A DNA stretch of 45,727 bases, taken from assembly GCF_000816495.1 (NCBI RefSeq), contig NZ_JXBK01000001.1, forward strand, positions 1,454,647 through 1,500,373. The letters are read 5' to 3'. Positions 37,559 through 45,529 of this stretch are shown piece by piece. The notes under the pieces were generated by a model, which searched no databases, was not told the origin of the DNA, and worked only from the letters and a program-made list of their open reading frames with translations. Position numbers and translations under genes: made by a program. Each line of letters begins with the position of its first letter. The stretch's first letter is position 1. This DNA comes from Acinetobacter harbinensis. GTDB lineage: Bacteria; Pseudomonadota; Gammaproteobacteria; Pseudomonadales; Moraxellaceae.

Positions 37559-37587
37559 TTAAAACAGTGTATTGTACACTGTTTTAA
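37559..37587. repeat. Perfect hairpin between iscA and hscB
   Basis: Arms TTAAAACAGTGTA and TACACTGTTTTAA (13 bases, perfect) around the 3-base tip TTG, about 28 bases past the iscA stop. On the minus strand TTTTAATTGCATTT follows, a weak T run. It could be a partial terminator, an RNase processing site or a protective structure that sets iscRSUA apart from hscBA-fdx. Confidence 0.7.
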
Positions 37588-37615
37588 GGCTTTAAAAGAG
37601 TATGCATATAACGGA

Positions 37616-37936
37616 TTAAATCGTGAAAGATTCACCGCAACCACATTCGCCTTTTTTATTGGGGTTGTTAAATTCAAAGCCTTCGTTTAAGCCATTTTTC
37701 ACATAGTCCATTTCTAAACCTTCTAAATAGACACTGCTTTTAGGATCAACAAAAACTTTGACATCAAACTGCTCAAACATTTGGTCATGCGTATCGACTT
37801 CATCAACGAATTCGAGTACATAGGCCAAACCAGAACAGCCTGAAGTTTTCACGCCAACGCGAATGCCTTCACCCTTACCGCGATTTTTTAAGTAATTGCT
37901 GATATGAGTTGCTGCATTTTCAGTTAAATGAATCAT
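37616..37936 (-). CDS. iscA: A-type iron-sulfur carrier IscA
   Basis: The 106-residue protein (E. coli IscA 107) contains the three cluster-binding cysteines in the family pattern: C in TSGCSGLAY, then CGC near the end (GECGCGESF). It acts as an iron-sulfur carrier or iron donor late in cluster delivery. It lies 37 bases after iscU and is the last gene before the iscA-hscB hairpin. Confidence 0.96.
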   Translation of the reverse strand: MIHLTENAATHISNYLKNRGKGEGIRVGVKTSGCSGLAYVLEFVDEVDTHDQMFEQFDVKVFVDPKSSVYLEGLEMDYVKNGLNEGFEFNNPNKKGECGCGESFTI

Positions 37937-37973
37937 GAAAACTCCGTTATTCCTAATTTAAAACTTAAAGCAA

Positions 37974-38360
37974 TTAAGCTTTAGCTTTTTTGCTGCGATA
38001 GTCTTCAACAGCAGCTTTAATCGCATCTTCAGCAAGTACTGAACAGTGTACTTTTACTGGTGGAAGCGCAAGTTCAGTTGCAATATCAATATTCTTAATG
38101 GCTTGTGCTTGATCAAGAGTTTTACCTTTTAACCATTCAGTGACCAGCGAACTTGAGGCAATAGCAGAGCCACAACCGTAAGTTTTAAAGCGCGCTTGTT
38201 CAATGATGCCGTTGTCATCCACTTGGATTTGCAGACGCATAACGTCACCACAAGCAGGCGCACCAACCATTCCAGTACCTACATTTTCAGCGTCTTTATC
38301 CAAAACACCGACATTACGAGGGTTTTCATAATGATCAATTACTTTTTCGCTATAAGCCAT
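37974..38360 (-). CDS. iscU: Iron-sulfur scaffold protein IscU
   Basis: The scaffold protein (128 residues, as in E. coli) opens MAYSEKVIDHYENPRNVG. It has the three cluster cysteines in APACGDVM, TYGCGSA and VHCS, the Asp next to the first, and the HscA-recognition motif LPPVK just before the last. Clusters are built on IscU from sulfur given by IscS and then released by HscA/HscB. It follows iscS by 85 bases, in which a 10-base hairpin sits. Confidence 0.97.
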   Translation of the reverse strand: MAYSEKVIDHYENPRNVGVLDKDAENVGTGMVGAPACGDVMRLQIQVDDNGIIEQARFKTYGCGSAIASSSLVTEWLKGKTLDQAQAIKNIDIATELALPPVKVHCSVLAEDAIKAAVEDYRSKKAKA

Positions 38361-38407
38361 GATGCATCTCCAAAAATCGGGGTCAGCCTAATAAGATTTA
38401 ATATGGG

Positions 38408-38436
38408 GGCATCTTATAGAATTGCCATAAGATGCC
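38408..38436. repeat. Perfect hairpin between iscS and iscU
   Basis: Arms GGCATCTTAT (38408-38417) and ATAAGATGCC (38427-38436), a 9-base loop, directly after the iscS stop codon. There is no T run on the minus strand. A structure here could protect the upstream iscRS part of the mRNA or slow polymerase before iscU. Confidence 0.65.
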
Positions 38437-38445
38437 ATGAATAAA

Positions 38446-39663
38446 TTAGTGTTCAGCCCATTCGACTGTCGATAAATCGATGCCGTCTTTGTACATATCC
38501 CAAAGCGGAGAGAGATCACGTAATTTTTGTACAGCAATTTTAGTGACTTCAAGAATGTGATCAATATCTTCTTCAGTGGTGTACTTACCAAAGCTAAAGC
38601 GAATTGAACTGTGCGCAAGTTCATCGGTCAGACCTAATGCACGAAGTACATAAGACGGTTCCAGTGTTGCTGAAGTACAAGCAGAACCTGAAGAAACCGC
38701 AGCATCTTTCAATGCCATCATCAATGATTCGCCTTCAACAAAATTGAAGCTGATATTCAACCAGTTGGCCACATTGTGTTCAGGATGGCCGTTTAAGAAT
38801 ACTTGCTCTAAACCTTGTAAACCATTCCACAACTTGTCACGTAATACACGAATACGTTTTTGCTCAGATTCTAGATTTTTACCTGCAAGCTCGAATGCTT
38901 CACCCATGCCGACAATTTGATGCGTTGCTAATGTACCAGAGCGCATGCCGCGTTCATGGCCACCACCATGCATTTGTCCTTTAAGACGAACGCGTGGGCT
39001 ACGACGGACAAATAATGCGCCTATACCTTTAGGGCCATAGGCTTTGTGTGCAGAAAAACTCATCAAATCAATTTTCATTGTTGAAAGGTCAATTTCAATT
39101 TTACCGGCGGCTTGCGCTGCATCGACATGAAAATAAGTTTTATTGGCACGGGTAATTTCACCAATTGCAGCGACATCCGTTACCGTACCAATTTCATTGT
39201 TTACCATCATCAGTGAAACAAGAATCGTATCTGGACGAATCGCCGCTTTAACCATTTCTGGCGTGATTAAACCCGTCTTTGGTTCTGGCTCAAGATAGGT
39301 GATTTCAAAGCCTTGTTCTTCAAGTTCACGACAAGGATCTAAAATGGCCTTGTGTTCAATTTTACTGGTAATAATATGTTTGCCTTTAGAGGCATAGAAT
39401 TGTGCAATGCCTTTAAGTGCAAGATTGTCAGATTCAGTTGCACCAGAAGTCCATACAATTTCGCGTGGATCTGCTTTAATTAAATTAGCAACCTGTTCAC
39501 GTGCATGTTCTACTTTTTCTTCTGCTTGCCAACCGTAAGCATGAGAGCGTGATGCCGGATTACCGAAAGTGCCGTCAAATGTTAGACACTCCATCATACG
39601 TTCTGCAACTTGAGGATCTACAGGAGTAGTGGCTGCATAATCAAGATAAATCGGACGTTTCAT
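38446..39663 (-). CDS. iscS: Cysteine desulfurase IscS
   Basis: A PLP enzyme of 405 residues (E. coli IscS 404), starting [17 protein letters not shown]. It has the PLP lysine in [12 protein letters not shown], the sulfur-carrying cysteine in [14 protein letters not shown] and a C-terminal H near the end. It takes sulfur from cysteine and passes it to IscU and to thiolation enzymes. The longer frame would overlap iscR; the ATG at 39663 lies right at the end of iscR, so the two are probably coupled. Confidence 0.98.
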   Translation of the reverse strand: MKRPIYLDYAATTPVDPQVAERMMECLTFDGTFGNPASRSHAYGWQAEEKVEHAREQVANLIKADPREIVWTSGATESDNLALKGIAQFYASKGKHIITSKIEHKAILDPCRELEEQGFEITYLEPEPKTGLITPEMVKAAIRPDTILVSLMMVNNEIGTVTDVAAIGEITRANKTYFHVDAAQAAGKIEIDLSTMKIDLMSFSAHKAYGPKGIGALFVRRSPRVRLKGQMHGGGHERGMRSGTLATHQIVGMGEAFELAGKNLESEQKRIRVLRDKLWNGLQGLEQVFLNGHPEHNVANWLNISFNFVEGESLMMALKDAAVSSGSACTSATLEPSYVLRALGLTDELAHSSIRFSFGKYTTEEDIDHILEVTKIAVQKLRDLSPLWDMYKDGIDLSTVEWAEH

Positions 39664-39664
39664 G

Positions 39665-40138
39665 TCAAATACCTGTAACCGATAAAAGGGCTGAATCAAA
39701 ACTTGGTGAATTTTGGCGGATTGCAACGGTTTGTACGTTGTCTCGTGCTACTAGATCAGCAAGTGTAATTTTTGCTAAATAATCGGCAATGTGGTCGGAG
39801 AGTTCTTGCCATAAATCGTGGGTTAAGCACATTGCACCATTTTGGCAATTGGCTTTATGGTCGCAACGGGTTGCATCCACGGTTTCATTGACTGCTTCAA
39901 TAATTTCTAACATGGTGATTTCTTCAGCCTTACGCGCTAAATGGTAACCACCATTGGCACCACGAACGCTAGAAACCAAGCCGTGACGCTTTAATTTCGC
40001 AAATAACTGCTCAAGATAGGCAACAGAAATAGTTTGACGCGCTGCAATTTCGGCAAGCGTGATCGTTTGTTCAGTTGGCTGCAAAGCTAAATCAAGTAGA
40101 GCAGTCACTGCGTAGCGACCGCGAGTAGTAAGACGCAT
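39665..40138 (-). CDS. iscR: Rrf2-family iron-sulfur regulator IscR
   Basis: A regulator of 157 residues (E. coli IscR 162). It begins [19 protein letters not shown] with the winged helix-turn-helix and has the [2Fe-2S] cysteines C-x5-C-x5-C in [14 protein letters not shown]. With a cluster bound it represses the isc promoter; without it, it activates stress targets. The ATG at 40138 matches the E. coli N-terminus, although no clear binding site precedes it. A type 1 operator over the -35 of its promoter supports autoregulation. Its 3' end overlaps the iscS longest frame. Confidence 0.97.
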   Translation of the reverse strand: MRLTTRGRYAVTALLDLALQPTEQTITLAEIAARQTISVAYLEQLFAKLKRHGLVSSVRGANGGYHLARKAEEITMLEIIEAVNETVDATRCDHKANCQNGAMCLTHDLWQELSDHIADYLAKITLADLVARDNVQTVAIRQNSPSFDSALLSVTGI

Positions 40139-40171
40139 GATTCGATACACATGTTAAGACTAGATGTGCCA

Positions 40172-40200
40172 ATTTTATGAATCCTGACTAAAATAGTCAA
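40172..40200 (-). promoter_or_regulatory. Promoter of the isc operon
   Basis: Reading the minus strand, a -35 TTGACT (40200-40195) and a -10 TAAAAT (40177-40172) are separated by exactly 17 bases. The start point would be near 40165, about 27 bases before the iscR ATG. The -35 overlaps the IscR operator. Confidence 0.75.
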
Positions 40201-40204
40201 GTTT
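40180..40204. promoter_or_regulatory. Probable IscR type 1 binding site
   Basis: The palindrome GACTATTTTAGTC (minus strand, 40198-40186), with CTT before it and AGG after it, fits the E. coli type 1 IscR consensus, whose core is YYGACTRWWWYAGTCRR. It covers the -35 box, where bound holo-IscR would block RNA polymerase. This is a match to a known motif, not a measured site. Confidence 0.75.
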
Positions 40205-40249
40205 TAATTGAGCTTTAAATTATTTTATTTTTTAAGAGAAATTATATGT

Positions 40250-40906
40250 TTATGCAAGCCATAAATTATACACTAATAAGCCAATCAGCAGAGCGATGCT
40301 TACAATAAAGGCGATGTTGATCCTTTTTTGTTTCTGTTGTATACGGCGCAGACGGTTTTTGTATTGTTTGACTTCAACTTGCAAAGCGCTAATGGTTGAG
40401 CGCTGTTGGTCAATTTTTTCTAAAAGCGGTGCAACACGCTTTTTAGAGGCAACCATATTTTGTTCATCAGTGGGTTCAGTTAACCATTGTTTCCAATCAG
40501 ATAAAACTTTAGGCACACTAAACAATAAAACCAAATCGCGGAACTCATCTTTTAAGCTCATCTCACCATCTATACGCATTTTTTTAATACTGCGACGATT
40601 GGCAAAAACAAAGACTTTGATTAAATCCATAAGTGTGGTGCGAATATCTAAATCAATGGCTTTATCGGGTGCGGCAGTATCAAAAAGTAAACCTTGTTCG
40701 GTAAATTGAACATAAAAATCAAAATATGGTAAATAGCTATTAATTTTAATGCATATTTTTTGATCTATAAATTTTTTAGCCTGCAACCCAGCCACACGAT
40801 CATGCTTTAAAATGAAAGTGAAAATTGTTTCTAGAACAATCATAGTCATTGTGAGCAACAAATGTGATTGATGATGACTTTGTTGCGATGTACTCATAAA
40901 ACTCAA
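40250..40906 (-). CDS. Coiled-coil membrane-anchored protein, possibly SCP2/UbiJ-like
   Basis: A product of 218 residues. Residues about 25-140 resemble the SCP2-like lipid-binding fold of UbiJ (a small beta core, then helices with LMDLIKVF and a M-R-I-D-G-E-M-S-L-K-D strand turn). A basic coiled coil (about 155-195) and one C-terminal membrane helix (about 197-216, FIVSIALLIGLLVYNLWL) follow. UbiJ itself has no membrane tail, so a true ubiquinone role is doubtful. Family recognition is weak. An in-frame ATG four codons in is also possible as start. It stands alone, upstream of iscR and divergent from the phasin gene. Confidence 0.65.
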   Translation of the reverse strand: MSFMSTSQQSHHQSHLLLTMTMIVLETIFTFILKHDRVAGLQAKKFIDQKICIKINSYLPYFDFYVQFTEQGLLFDTAAPDKAIDLDIRTTLMDLIKVFVFANRRSIKKMRIDGEMSLKDEFRDLVLLFSVPKVLSDWKQWLTEPTDEQNMVASKKRVAPLLEKIDQQRSTISALQVEVKQYKNRLRRIQQKQKRINIAFIVSIALLIGLLVYNLWLA

Positions 40907-41088
40907 TCCTTACCTGAAAAGAAAGCATCCGATACTTCAACTGTGCTTCAGGGCTTAAACCAAATATATAATAATCTTGCTTTGTAGAACAGTTTAGCAA
41001 ATCGATCAAGTGTTTAATTTGTTATTATGCGGGTATTTTGTGGGAAAATAGATTAAATAGTATGGAAAACAAGCAGGAGCGACAATGA

Positions 41089-41556
41089 ATGAATAATACA
41101 ATAAAAAATCAGCAGGACGTGCAGGACAAACCAGAAACCACTGATAAGAATAAAAATAGTTTAAGTTCTGGACGTAAATCAGGTTTGGATTTTCGTAAAT
41201 ACACACAACAAATTTGGTTGGCTGGCTTAGGCGCTTTTTCACGTGCTGAAGAAGAGGGCACTAAACTTTTTGATTCCTTGGTAAAGGTGGGTGAAGAACT
41301 AGAATCTAAAACGGTTGATATCGCCGATCAGGCCGTTGAAAAAGTTTCGTTTAAGGCCAAAGAATCAGTCATAGACACCAAAGATAAAGTGGAGAAATTA
41401 CTCGATCAAGGGGTAAATCACTCTTTAAATCGATTGGGATTGGTCACGGTGAAAGATATTCAACACTTAGAAATGCTCATCTTGCAGCTGCATACTAAAG
41501 TAGACTTTTTAATTGAAGAAAATAAGACTCTAAAATCACAAAATGTAAAAAAATGA
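41089..41556 (+). CDS. Phasin family (PhaF/PhaI-like) protein
   Basis: The 155-residue product has a disordered polar start, then IWLAGLGAFSRAEEEGTKLFDSLVKVGEELESK, the amphipathic helix typical of polyhydroxyalkanoate granule-associated proteins. A heptad-rich helix and a short C-terminal coiled coil follow (VKDIQHLEMLILQLHTKVDFLIEEN). Phasins coat storage granules or act as chaperone-like proteins; no pha synthase is visible here. AGGAG lies 9 bases before this ATG and 5 bases before an out-of-frame ATG at 41085 that stops after three codons, so two starts compete. Confidence 0.88.
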   Translation: MNNTIKNQQDVQDKPETTDKNKNSLSSGRKSGLDFRKYTQQIWLAGLGAFSRAEEEGTKLFDSLVKVGEELESKTVDIADQAVEKVSFKAKESVIDTKDKVEKLLDQGVNHSLNRLGLVTVKDIQHLEMLILQLHTKVDFLIEENKTLKSQNVKK

Positions 41557-41629
41557 AACAAATGGGGTATTTATTCATTTTTCAACAATTTTTTTCGCAT
41601 TTATTTTGCAAAAATGCATATCTAGAGTA

Positions 41630-41659
41630 TTGCCTTTTGCCCCAGAGCATTGCTATAAA
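41630..41659 (+). promoter_or_regulatory. Probable hupB promoter
   Basis: A -35 TTGCCT (41630-41635) and a -10 TATAAA (41654-41659) are separated by 18 bases, giving a leader of about 50 bases to the ATG. Confidence 0.5.
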
Positions 41660-41714
41660 GGTGTTATGGAATCCTTAGACCTTAAATAAACGATATTAAG
41701 AGGACGTAATCTTC

Positions 41715-41987
41715 ATGAATAAATCAGAATTAATCGATGCAATTGCAGAGAATGGGGGATTGTCTAAGACTGACGCGGGTAAAGCCTTAGATGCAACAAT
41801 TACCTCAATTACTGAAGCACTTAAATCTGGTGATACAGTTACCCTAGTTGGTTTTGGTACATTCAACGTTAAAGAACGTGCAGCACGTACTGGCCGTAAC
41901 CCACAAACTGGGGCAGCTTTAGAAATTAAAGCCAGCAAAGTACCAAGCTTTAAAGCTGGTAAAGGTTTGAAAGATTCTGTCGCTTAA
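41715..41987 (+). CDS. hupB: DNA-binding protein HU-beta
   Basis: The 90-residue histone-like protein is full length: [12 protein letters not shown] at the start, V-G-F-G-T-F at the core and the arm R-T-G-R-N-P-Q-T-G ([18 protein letters not shown]) with the DNA-intercalating proline. HU dimers bend and compact DNA. It directly precedes ppiD, an order conserved from E. coli (lon-hupB-ppiD); the terminator after it separates the two. Confidence 0.97.
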   Translation: MNKSELIDAIAENGGLSKTDAGKALDATITSITEALKSGDTVTLVGFGTFNVKERAARTGRNPQTGAALEIKASKVPSFKAGKGLKDSVA

Positions 41988-42002
41988 TCTTTCTAAAACC
42001 AT

Positions 42003-42026
42003 AAACGCGCCTTATTAGGCGCGTTT
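42003..42026 (+). terminator. Terminator after hupB
   Basis: Stem AAACGCGCCT / AGGCGCGTTT with a tetraloop TATT and a T run. Strong. Confidence 0.9.
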
Positions 42027-42117
42027 TTTATTAATAATGCTGATTTAAAGTTCGAACTCGTTCATTCGTTGGGAGTTTTCGGATAGAATTCCCCACAAAT
42101 AAAATATTGGAATACTT

Positions 42118-43986
42118 ATGGAATCTTTTCGTAAAGTTATTAAGGGTTGGCTGGGCAAAGTTTTGCTCATTTTGTTCTTGACGCCTTTAGCACTTGTAGG
42201 TATTGAAGGATATTTTAGTGGGGGCAAGTCAGAAGATTCAGCAAAACAGGTCAATGGCCAAGAGATTTCTAAAAAAGAATTAGAAGCACTGAACAAAAGC
42301 TTTAAAGAGCAATACTTAAGCTATGCCAAAGGTGACGAAACTTTACTGAATCAATCTTTTATTGAAAATAAAGCGATGGATACGTTGGTTGCGCGTACTT
42401 TGTTGTTGCAACAAGCCGAGAAGTTAGGCATTTCATTAAGTGATGCACAAATTGAACAAATGGTGGCGCAACAACCAAGTTTTCAAGAAAATGGTAAATT
42501 TTCAAAAGTTTTATATGCCAACTATTTGCGCTCTGTCGGTATGACCAATGATGCGTTGATTACCAATTTACGCCAAGATCATGCGTTAAAAATGTTGACC
42601 TCGACCTTTATGGATTATACTTTGGTCAGCAAGTTAGATATTGAGCAAATTGCCGATTTACAAACGGAACAGCGGACTTTGCATTTGGCGAGCATTAAAT
42701 TGGATGACTATAAGAAAAATATAAAAGTCACTCCGGAAGAAATTAAAGCCTATTACAACAAGCATCCCAACCTCTATAAGCAAGTTGCGCAAGTAGATGT
42801 GGATTATGTACTGTTAACACCAACAGACGTGGCTCCAGCCAATACTGCTGTTACAGATGCTGAGTTACAACAAGCCTATGCAACATTTGTTGAGGCACAA
42901 AAGAAAAGTATTAAACCGCTGGTTAAGCATATTTTAATCACCACCGATAACCGCTCAGATGCAGAAGCCAAAAAATTAGCAACCGATGTGGCTGCAAAAA
43001 TTAAAGCGGGCATGCCTTTTGCGCAAGCAGCTAGTCAATATTCAGAAGATACAGATTCTAAAACCAAAGGTGGTTTAGTTTCTGCCTATGAAGCTGGCAT
43101 ATTTGGAGATTCATTTGACCAAGCAATTGGTTCTTTAAAACCGGCTGAACTCTCTGCGCCGATTAAAACCCAATATGGTTATCATTTAATTGAAACGCAA
43201 GCAGCCGCTGTAAAGTTGCCGTCATTTGAAACTGAAAAACCACGTTTAATGGCCGAAGTACAAAAAAGTAAATCAACCAATGCCTTTGCAGATACCGTGA
43301 ATGGCTTAAATGAGATGGTGGTTGGCAGTGATTCACTGGATGTTGTGGCGCAAGAGGTTAAAGGTGTAACCGTTCAATCAGTGAAGGGAATGACCTTATC
43401 AACACAGCATCCTGTACTGAGCGATGCCAACGTTAAAGTAAAACTGTTTAATGATGATGTCAAAAATGGGGATCGCAATGCCTCAAGCAGCATTCAGCTG
43501 GCCAATGGCAATACAGTATGGGTGAAAGTACGCGAATATCATGCTGCGGGTGTACAGAACTTAGCTGAAGCAACACCGCGGGTGAAAGCTGAGTTAATTG
43601 AACGAAAAGCAATTGATGCGGCAAAAGCGAAGATCCAAACTTCGTTAGATCGATTTAAATCACAACCTGCGGCCACAGCACTGGCAGAAAGTGAAATTAG
43701 CTTTGAAAGTGCCGGCGTCTTTACTCGCTCAGCAGGTTTAAGACGTGAAATTGAACGTGCCGCATTTAGTGTGCCTACACCCAAAGCAGGCATGTGGTCA
43801 GTCACTACAGCAGCATTACCGAATGAATTGGTCGTCGTTGCGGTATCCAACGTGAATAAAACCACGTCAAATGCCTTAACGGATGAGCAATTGGCTGAAT
43901 TAACTAAGTTATATCAGCAATTACGCGGTCAGCAAGAATTAGATGATTACACGCAATATTTAAAATCTAAGGCGAAAATCAAATAA
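42118..43986 (+). CDS. ppiD: Periplasmic membrane-anchored folding factor PpiD
   Basis: The protein has 622 residues (E. coli PpiD 623). A short cytoplasmic start and one membrane helix (about 13-34, VLLILFLTPLALVGIEGYF) anchor it to the inner membrane. The SurA-like chaperone region with its G-Q-E-I-S segment follows, then a parvulin domain (about 268-360) with VKHILI, SQYSEDTDSKTKGG and YGYHLIE, then a C-terminal chaperone part. PpiD sits by the Sec translocon and helps newly exported proteins fold; its parvulin domain is inactive in E. coli. It follows hupB and converges on a DUF2797 gene. Confidence 0.96.
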   Translation: MESFRKVIKGWLGKVLLILFLTPLALVGIEGYFSGGKSEDSAKQVNGQEISKKELEALNKSFKEQYLSYAKGDETLLNQSFIENKAMDTLVARTLLLQQAEKLGISLSDAQIEQMVAQQPSFQENGKFSKVLYANYLRSVGMTNDALITNLRQDHALKMLTSTFMDYTLVSKLDIEQIADLQTEQRTLHLASIKLDDYKKNIKVTPEEIKAYYNKHPNLYKQVAQVDVDYVLLTPTDVAPANTAVTDAELQQAYATFVEAQKKSIKPLVKHILITTDNRSDAEAKKLATDVAAKIKAGMPFAQAASQYSEDTDSKTKGGLVSAYEAGIFGDSFDQAIGSLKPAELSAPIKTQYGYHLIETQAAAVKLPSFETEKPRLMAEVQKSKSTNAFADTVNGLNEMVVGSDSLDVVAQEVKGVTVQSVKGMTLSTQHPVLSDANVKVKLFNDDVKNGDRNASSSIQLANGNTVWVKVREYHAAGVQNLAEATPRVKAELIERKAIDAAKAKIQTSLDRFKSQPAATALAESEISFESAGVFTRSAGLRREIERAAFSVPTPKAGMWSVTTAALPNELVVVAVSNVNKTTSNALTDEQLAELTKLYQQLRGQQELDDYTQYLKSKAKIK

Positions 43987-43994
43987 TTCCAACT

Positions 43995-44030
43995 GATAAA
44001 AAAACCTGCGTTAACGCAGGTTTTTTTATC
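43995..44030. terminator. Bidirectional terminator between ppiD and the DUF2797 gene
   Basis: Perfect 16-base arms (core AAAAAAACCTGCG / CGCAGGTTTTTTT) around the tetraloop TTAA. The symmetrical A and T runs make it work equally well for both convergent genes. Confidence 0.93.
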
Positions 44031-44044
44031 ACTCAAATACAGGA

Positions 44045-44917
44045 TTACTCAGTACGTAATTTCAATTCATAGCCTGAATATTTACGAATATTAATTACGC
44101 CATTGTCTAAAATAAGATATTGACCTTTTATGCCCAACAATACGCCGCGAATGATCGGTGTTTTATCTAAGTTATGAGATTTTATTTTTTCAGGATATTG
44201 CTCTACAGGATAGATAAATTCACGCGGTAACTCGTCTTCCAGCAGTTCAACTGTTTCGTTGAACTCTAAATTCTGACTAAATTCATCACGAATGATTTTA
44301 ATCTTTGGCGCGAATTCTTCAATTAATTGAGCCCGCACTTGCAGCAAATCTAAAGGTTCTGCTTCACCTTTAAGCAGTTTGCGCCAATCTGTTTTATCCG
44401 CCACTTGTGTGCCAAACATGATTTCCAGTTGACCGGATAAACGACGTGAGCCAACTTTCATTATGGGTAAGGCTTGTGTTGCACCTTGATCAAGCCAACG
44501 TGTTGGCATTTGGCCTTGACGGGTAATCCCGACTTTTAAGGCACTAGAATTGGCTAAATATACAATGTGTGGCTGAAAGCACACTTCATGGGCAAAACGA
44601 TCTTCGCGGCATGTACCCAAATGGTAGTGACAGGTTTCTGGTTTCATAATGCACAGATCGCAGGAGGCTTGGGTTTTAAAGCACTTAAAACAGTGGCCTT
44701 GTGCATAAGATTTTGGCGTTTTTTTGCCGCAGGAAACGCAATAAATATTGCCAGTATGTTCAATCTCGATCTCTTGACCGAGCTGAAAAGGAAGATCGGT
44801 TTGCGCGCGGTCTAGAACAAATTTATATTCTACATTTGCCTTACAGGTCTGTTGATCAGTTACACTAAGGTGTTTTAAACCTGCATGCATTTTATGGCAA
44901 ACGCCTTGTAGTTCCAT
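44045..44917 (-). CDS. DUF2797 family zinc-cluster protein
   Basis: A product of 290 residues with several Cys pairs: YCVSCGKK, HCFKCFK, CDLCIMKPETCHYHLGTCRE and a later CFQPH, which together look like structural zinc sites. Beyond them is a conserved LKVGITRQGQMPTRWLDQGA stretch resembling a GIY-YIG-like fold (V-G-I-T, R-W). The function is not known. I place the start at 44917 (MELQGVCHKM), where AGAG stands upstream; the longer frame overlaps the divergent gene. Confidence 0.88.
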   Translation of the reverse strand: MELQGVCHKMHAGLKHLSVTDQQTCKANVEYKFVLDRAQTDLPFQLGQEIEIEHTGNIYCVSCGKKTPKSYAQGHCFKCFKTQASCDLCIMKPETCHYHLGTCREDRFAHEVCFQPHIVYLANSSALKVGITRQGQMPTRWLDQGATQALPIMKVGSRRLSGQLEIMFGTQVADKTDWRKLLKGEAEPLDLLQVRAQLIEEFAPKIKIIRDEFSQNLEFNETVELLEDELPREFIYPVEQYPEKIKSHNLDKTPIIRGVLLGIKGQYLILDNGVINIRKYSGYELKLRTE

Positions 44918-44951
44918 GAAGAATACTCTCTTAAATAATAAGGATGCAGTT

Positions 44952-45422
44952 ATGGCTGAACCCAATCTCATTGCGTTAATGCTTGAGCATTTATACGCAG
45001 AACAGCCGATTCATACTGCATTGTGTATTGGTCAAAACCTTAGCCAATACGATCATAATCAATCTATTCAATGGCGCTATTTTAACGTAACTGAATTTTT
45101 AAATCTGCCTTTTCAGCAGCGCTATGATTTGGGCTTTATTTGGCTAAATTACAACGAATTCTTGCAGATAAGTCCGATGCAAAAAGCGCAAGTGTTGGTT
45201 AAATTACGTGATTTAATGGCCAAACGTATTGTGGTGGCCGCTCAATTAGACGATGAAAAATTATTGCGTAGTTTGGGCTTTACTCGGCTACTTGAACACA
45301 GCCAACAGGCTGCTGATTTTGAGTTTTGGCAATTTAATATTCTAACGTATAAACAGGTACCTGATTGGTTAAACGCTAGGTTTTGGGCAAACCCTGAAAA
45401 TTGGAATAAATTTCGTTGGTAA
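44952..45422 (+). CDS. DUF6231-type hypothetical protein
   Basis: A 156-residue soluble product, start at 44952 (MAEPNLIALMLEHLY) with AAGGA seven bases upstream; a longer frame from 44916 overlaps the divergent gene's start. It has an alternating beta-alpha pattern (TALCIGQNL, DLGFIWLNYNEFL, RIVVAAQLDDEKLLRSLGF) resembling a degenerate methyltransferase-like Rossmann fold lacking a clear glycine motif, and a Trp-rich C-terminus ending WNKFRW. The function is unknown; only 34 bases separate it from the divergent DUF2797 gene, so they may share control. Confidence 0.8.
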   Translation: MAEPNLIALMLEHLYAEQPIHTALCIGQNLSQYDHNQSIQWRYFNVTEFLNLPFQQRYDLGFIWLNYNEFLQISPMQKAQVLVKLRDLMAKRIVVAAQLDDEKLLRSLGFTRLLEHSQQAADFEFWQFNILTYKQVPDWLNARFWANPENWNKFRW

Positions 45423-45529
45423 AAGATTTATTTGTACTGCCTTTAACTATTGCAAATTTTAACAATTTGTTTAATGCAGCATGATCAAAGCATCGTATGC
45501 TTTTATTAAGTTGAAATAAGGACAATACG

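Noticed and set aside
40296..40709. A 137-codon plus-strand frame opposite the coiled-coil membrane protein
   Set aside because: The minus-strand frame has a coherent protein (domain, coiled coil, membrane helix); the plus-strand frame is Ser/Cys-rich shadow sequence.
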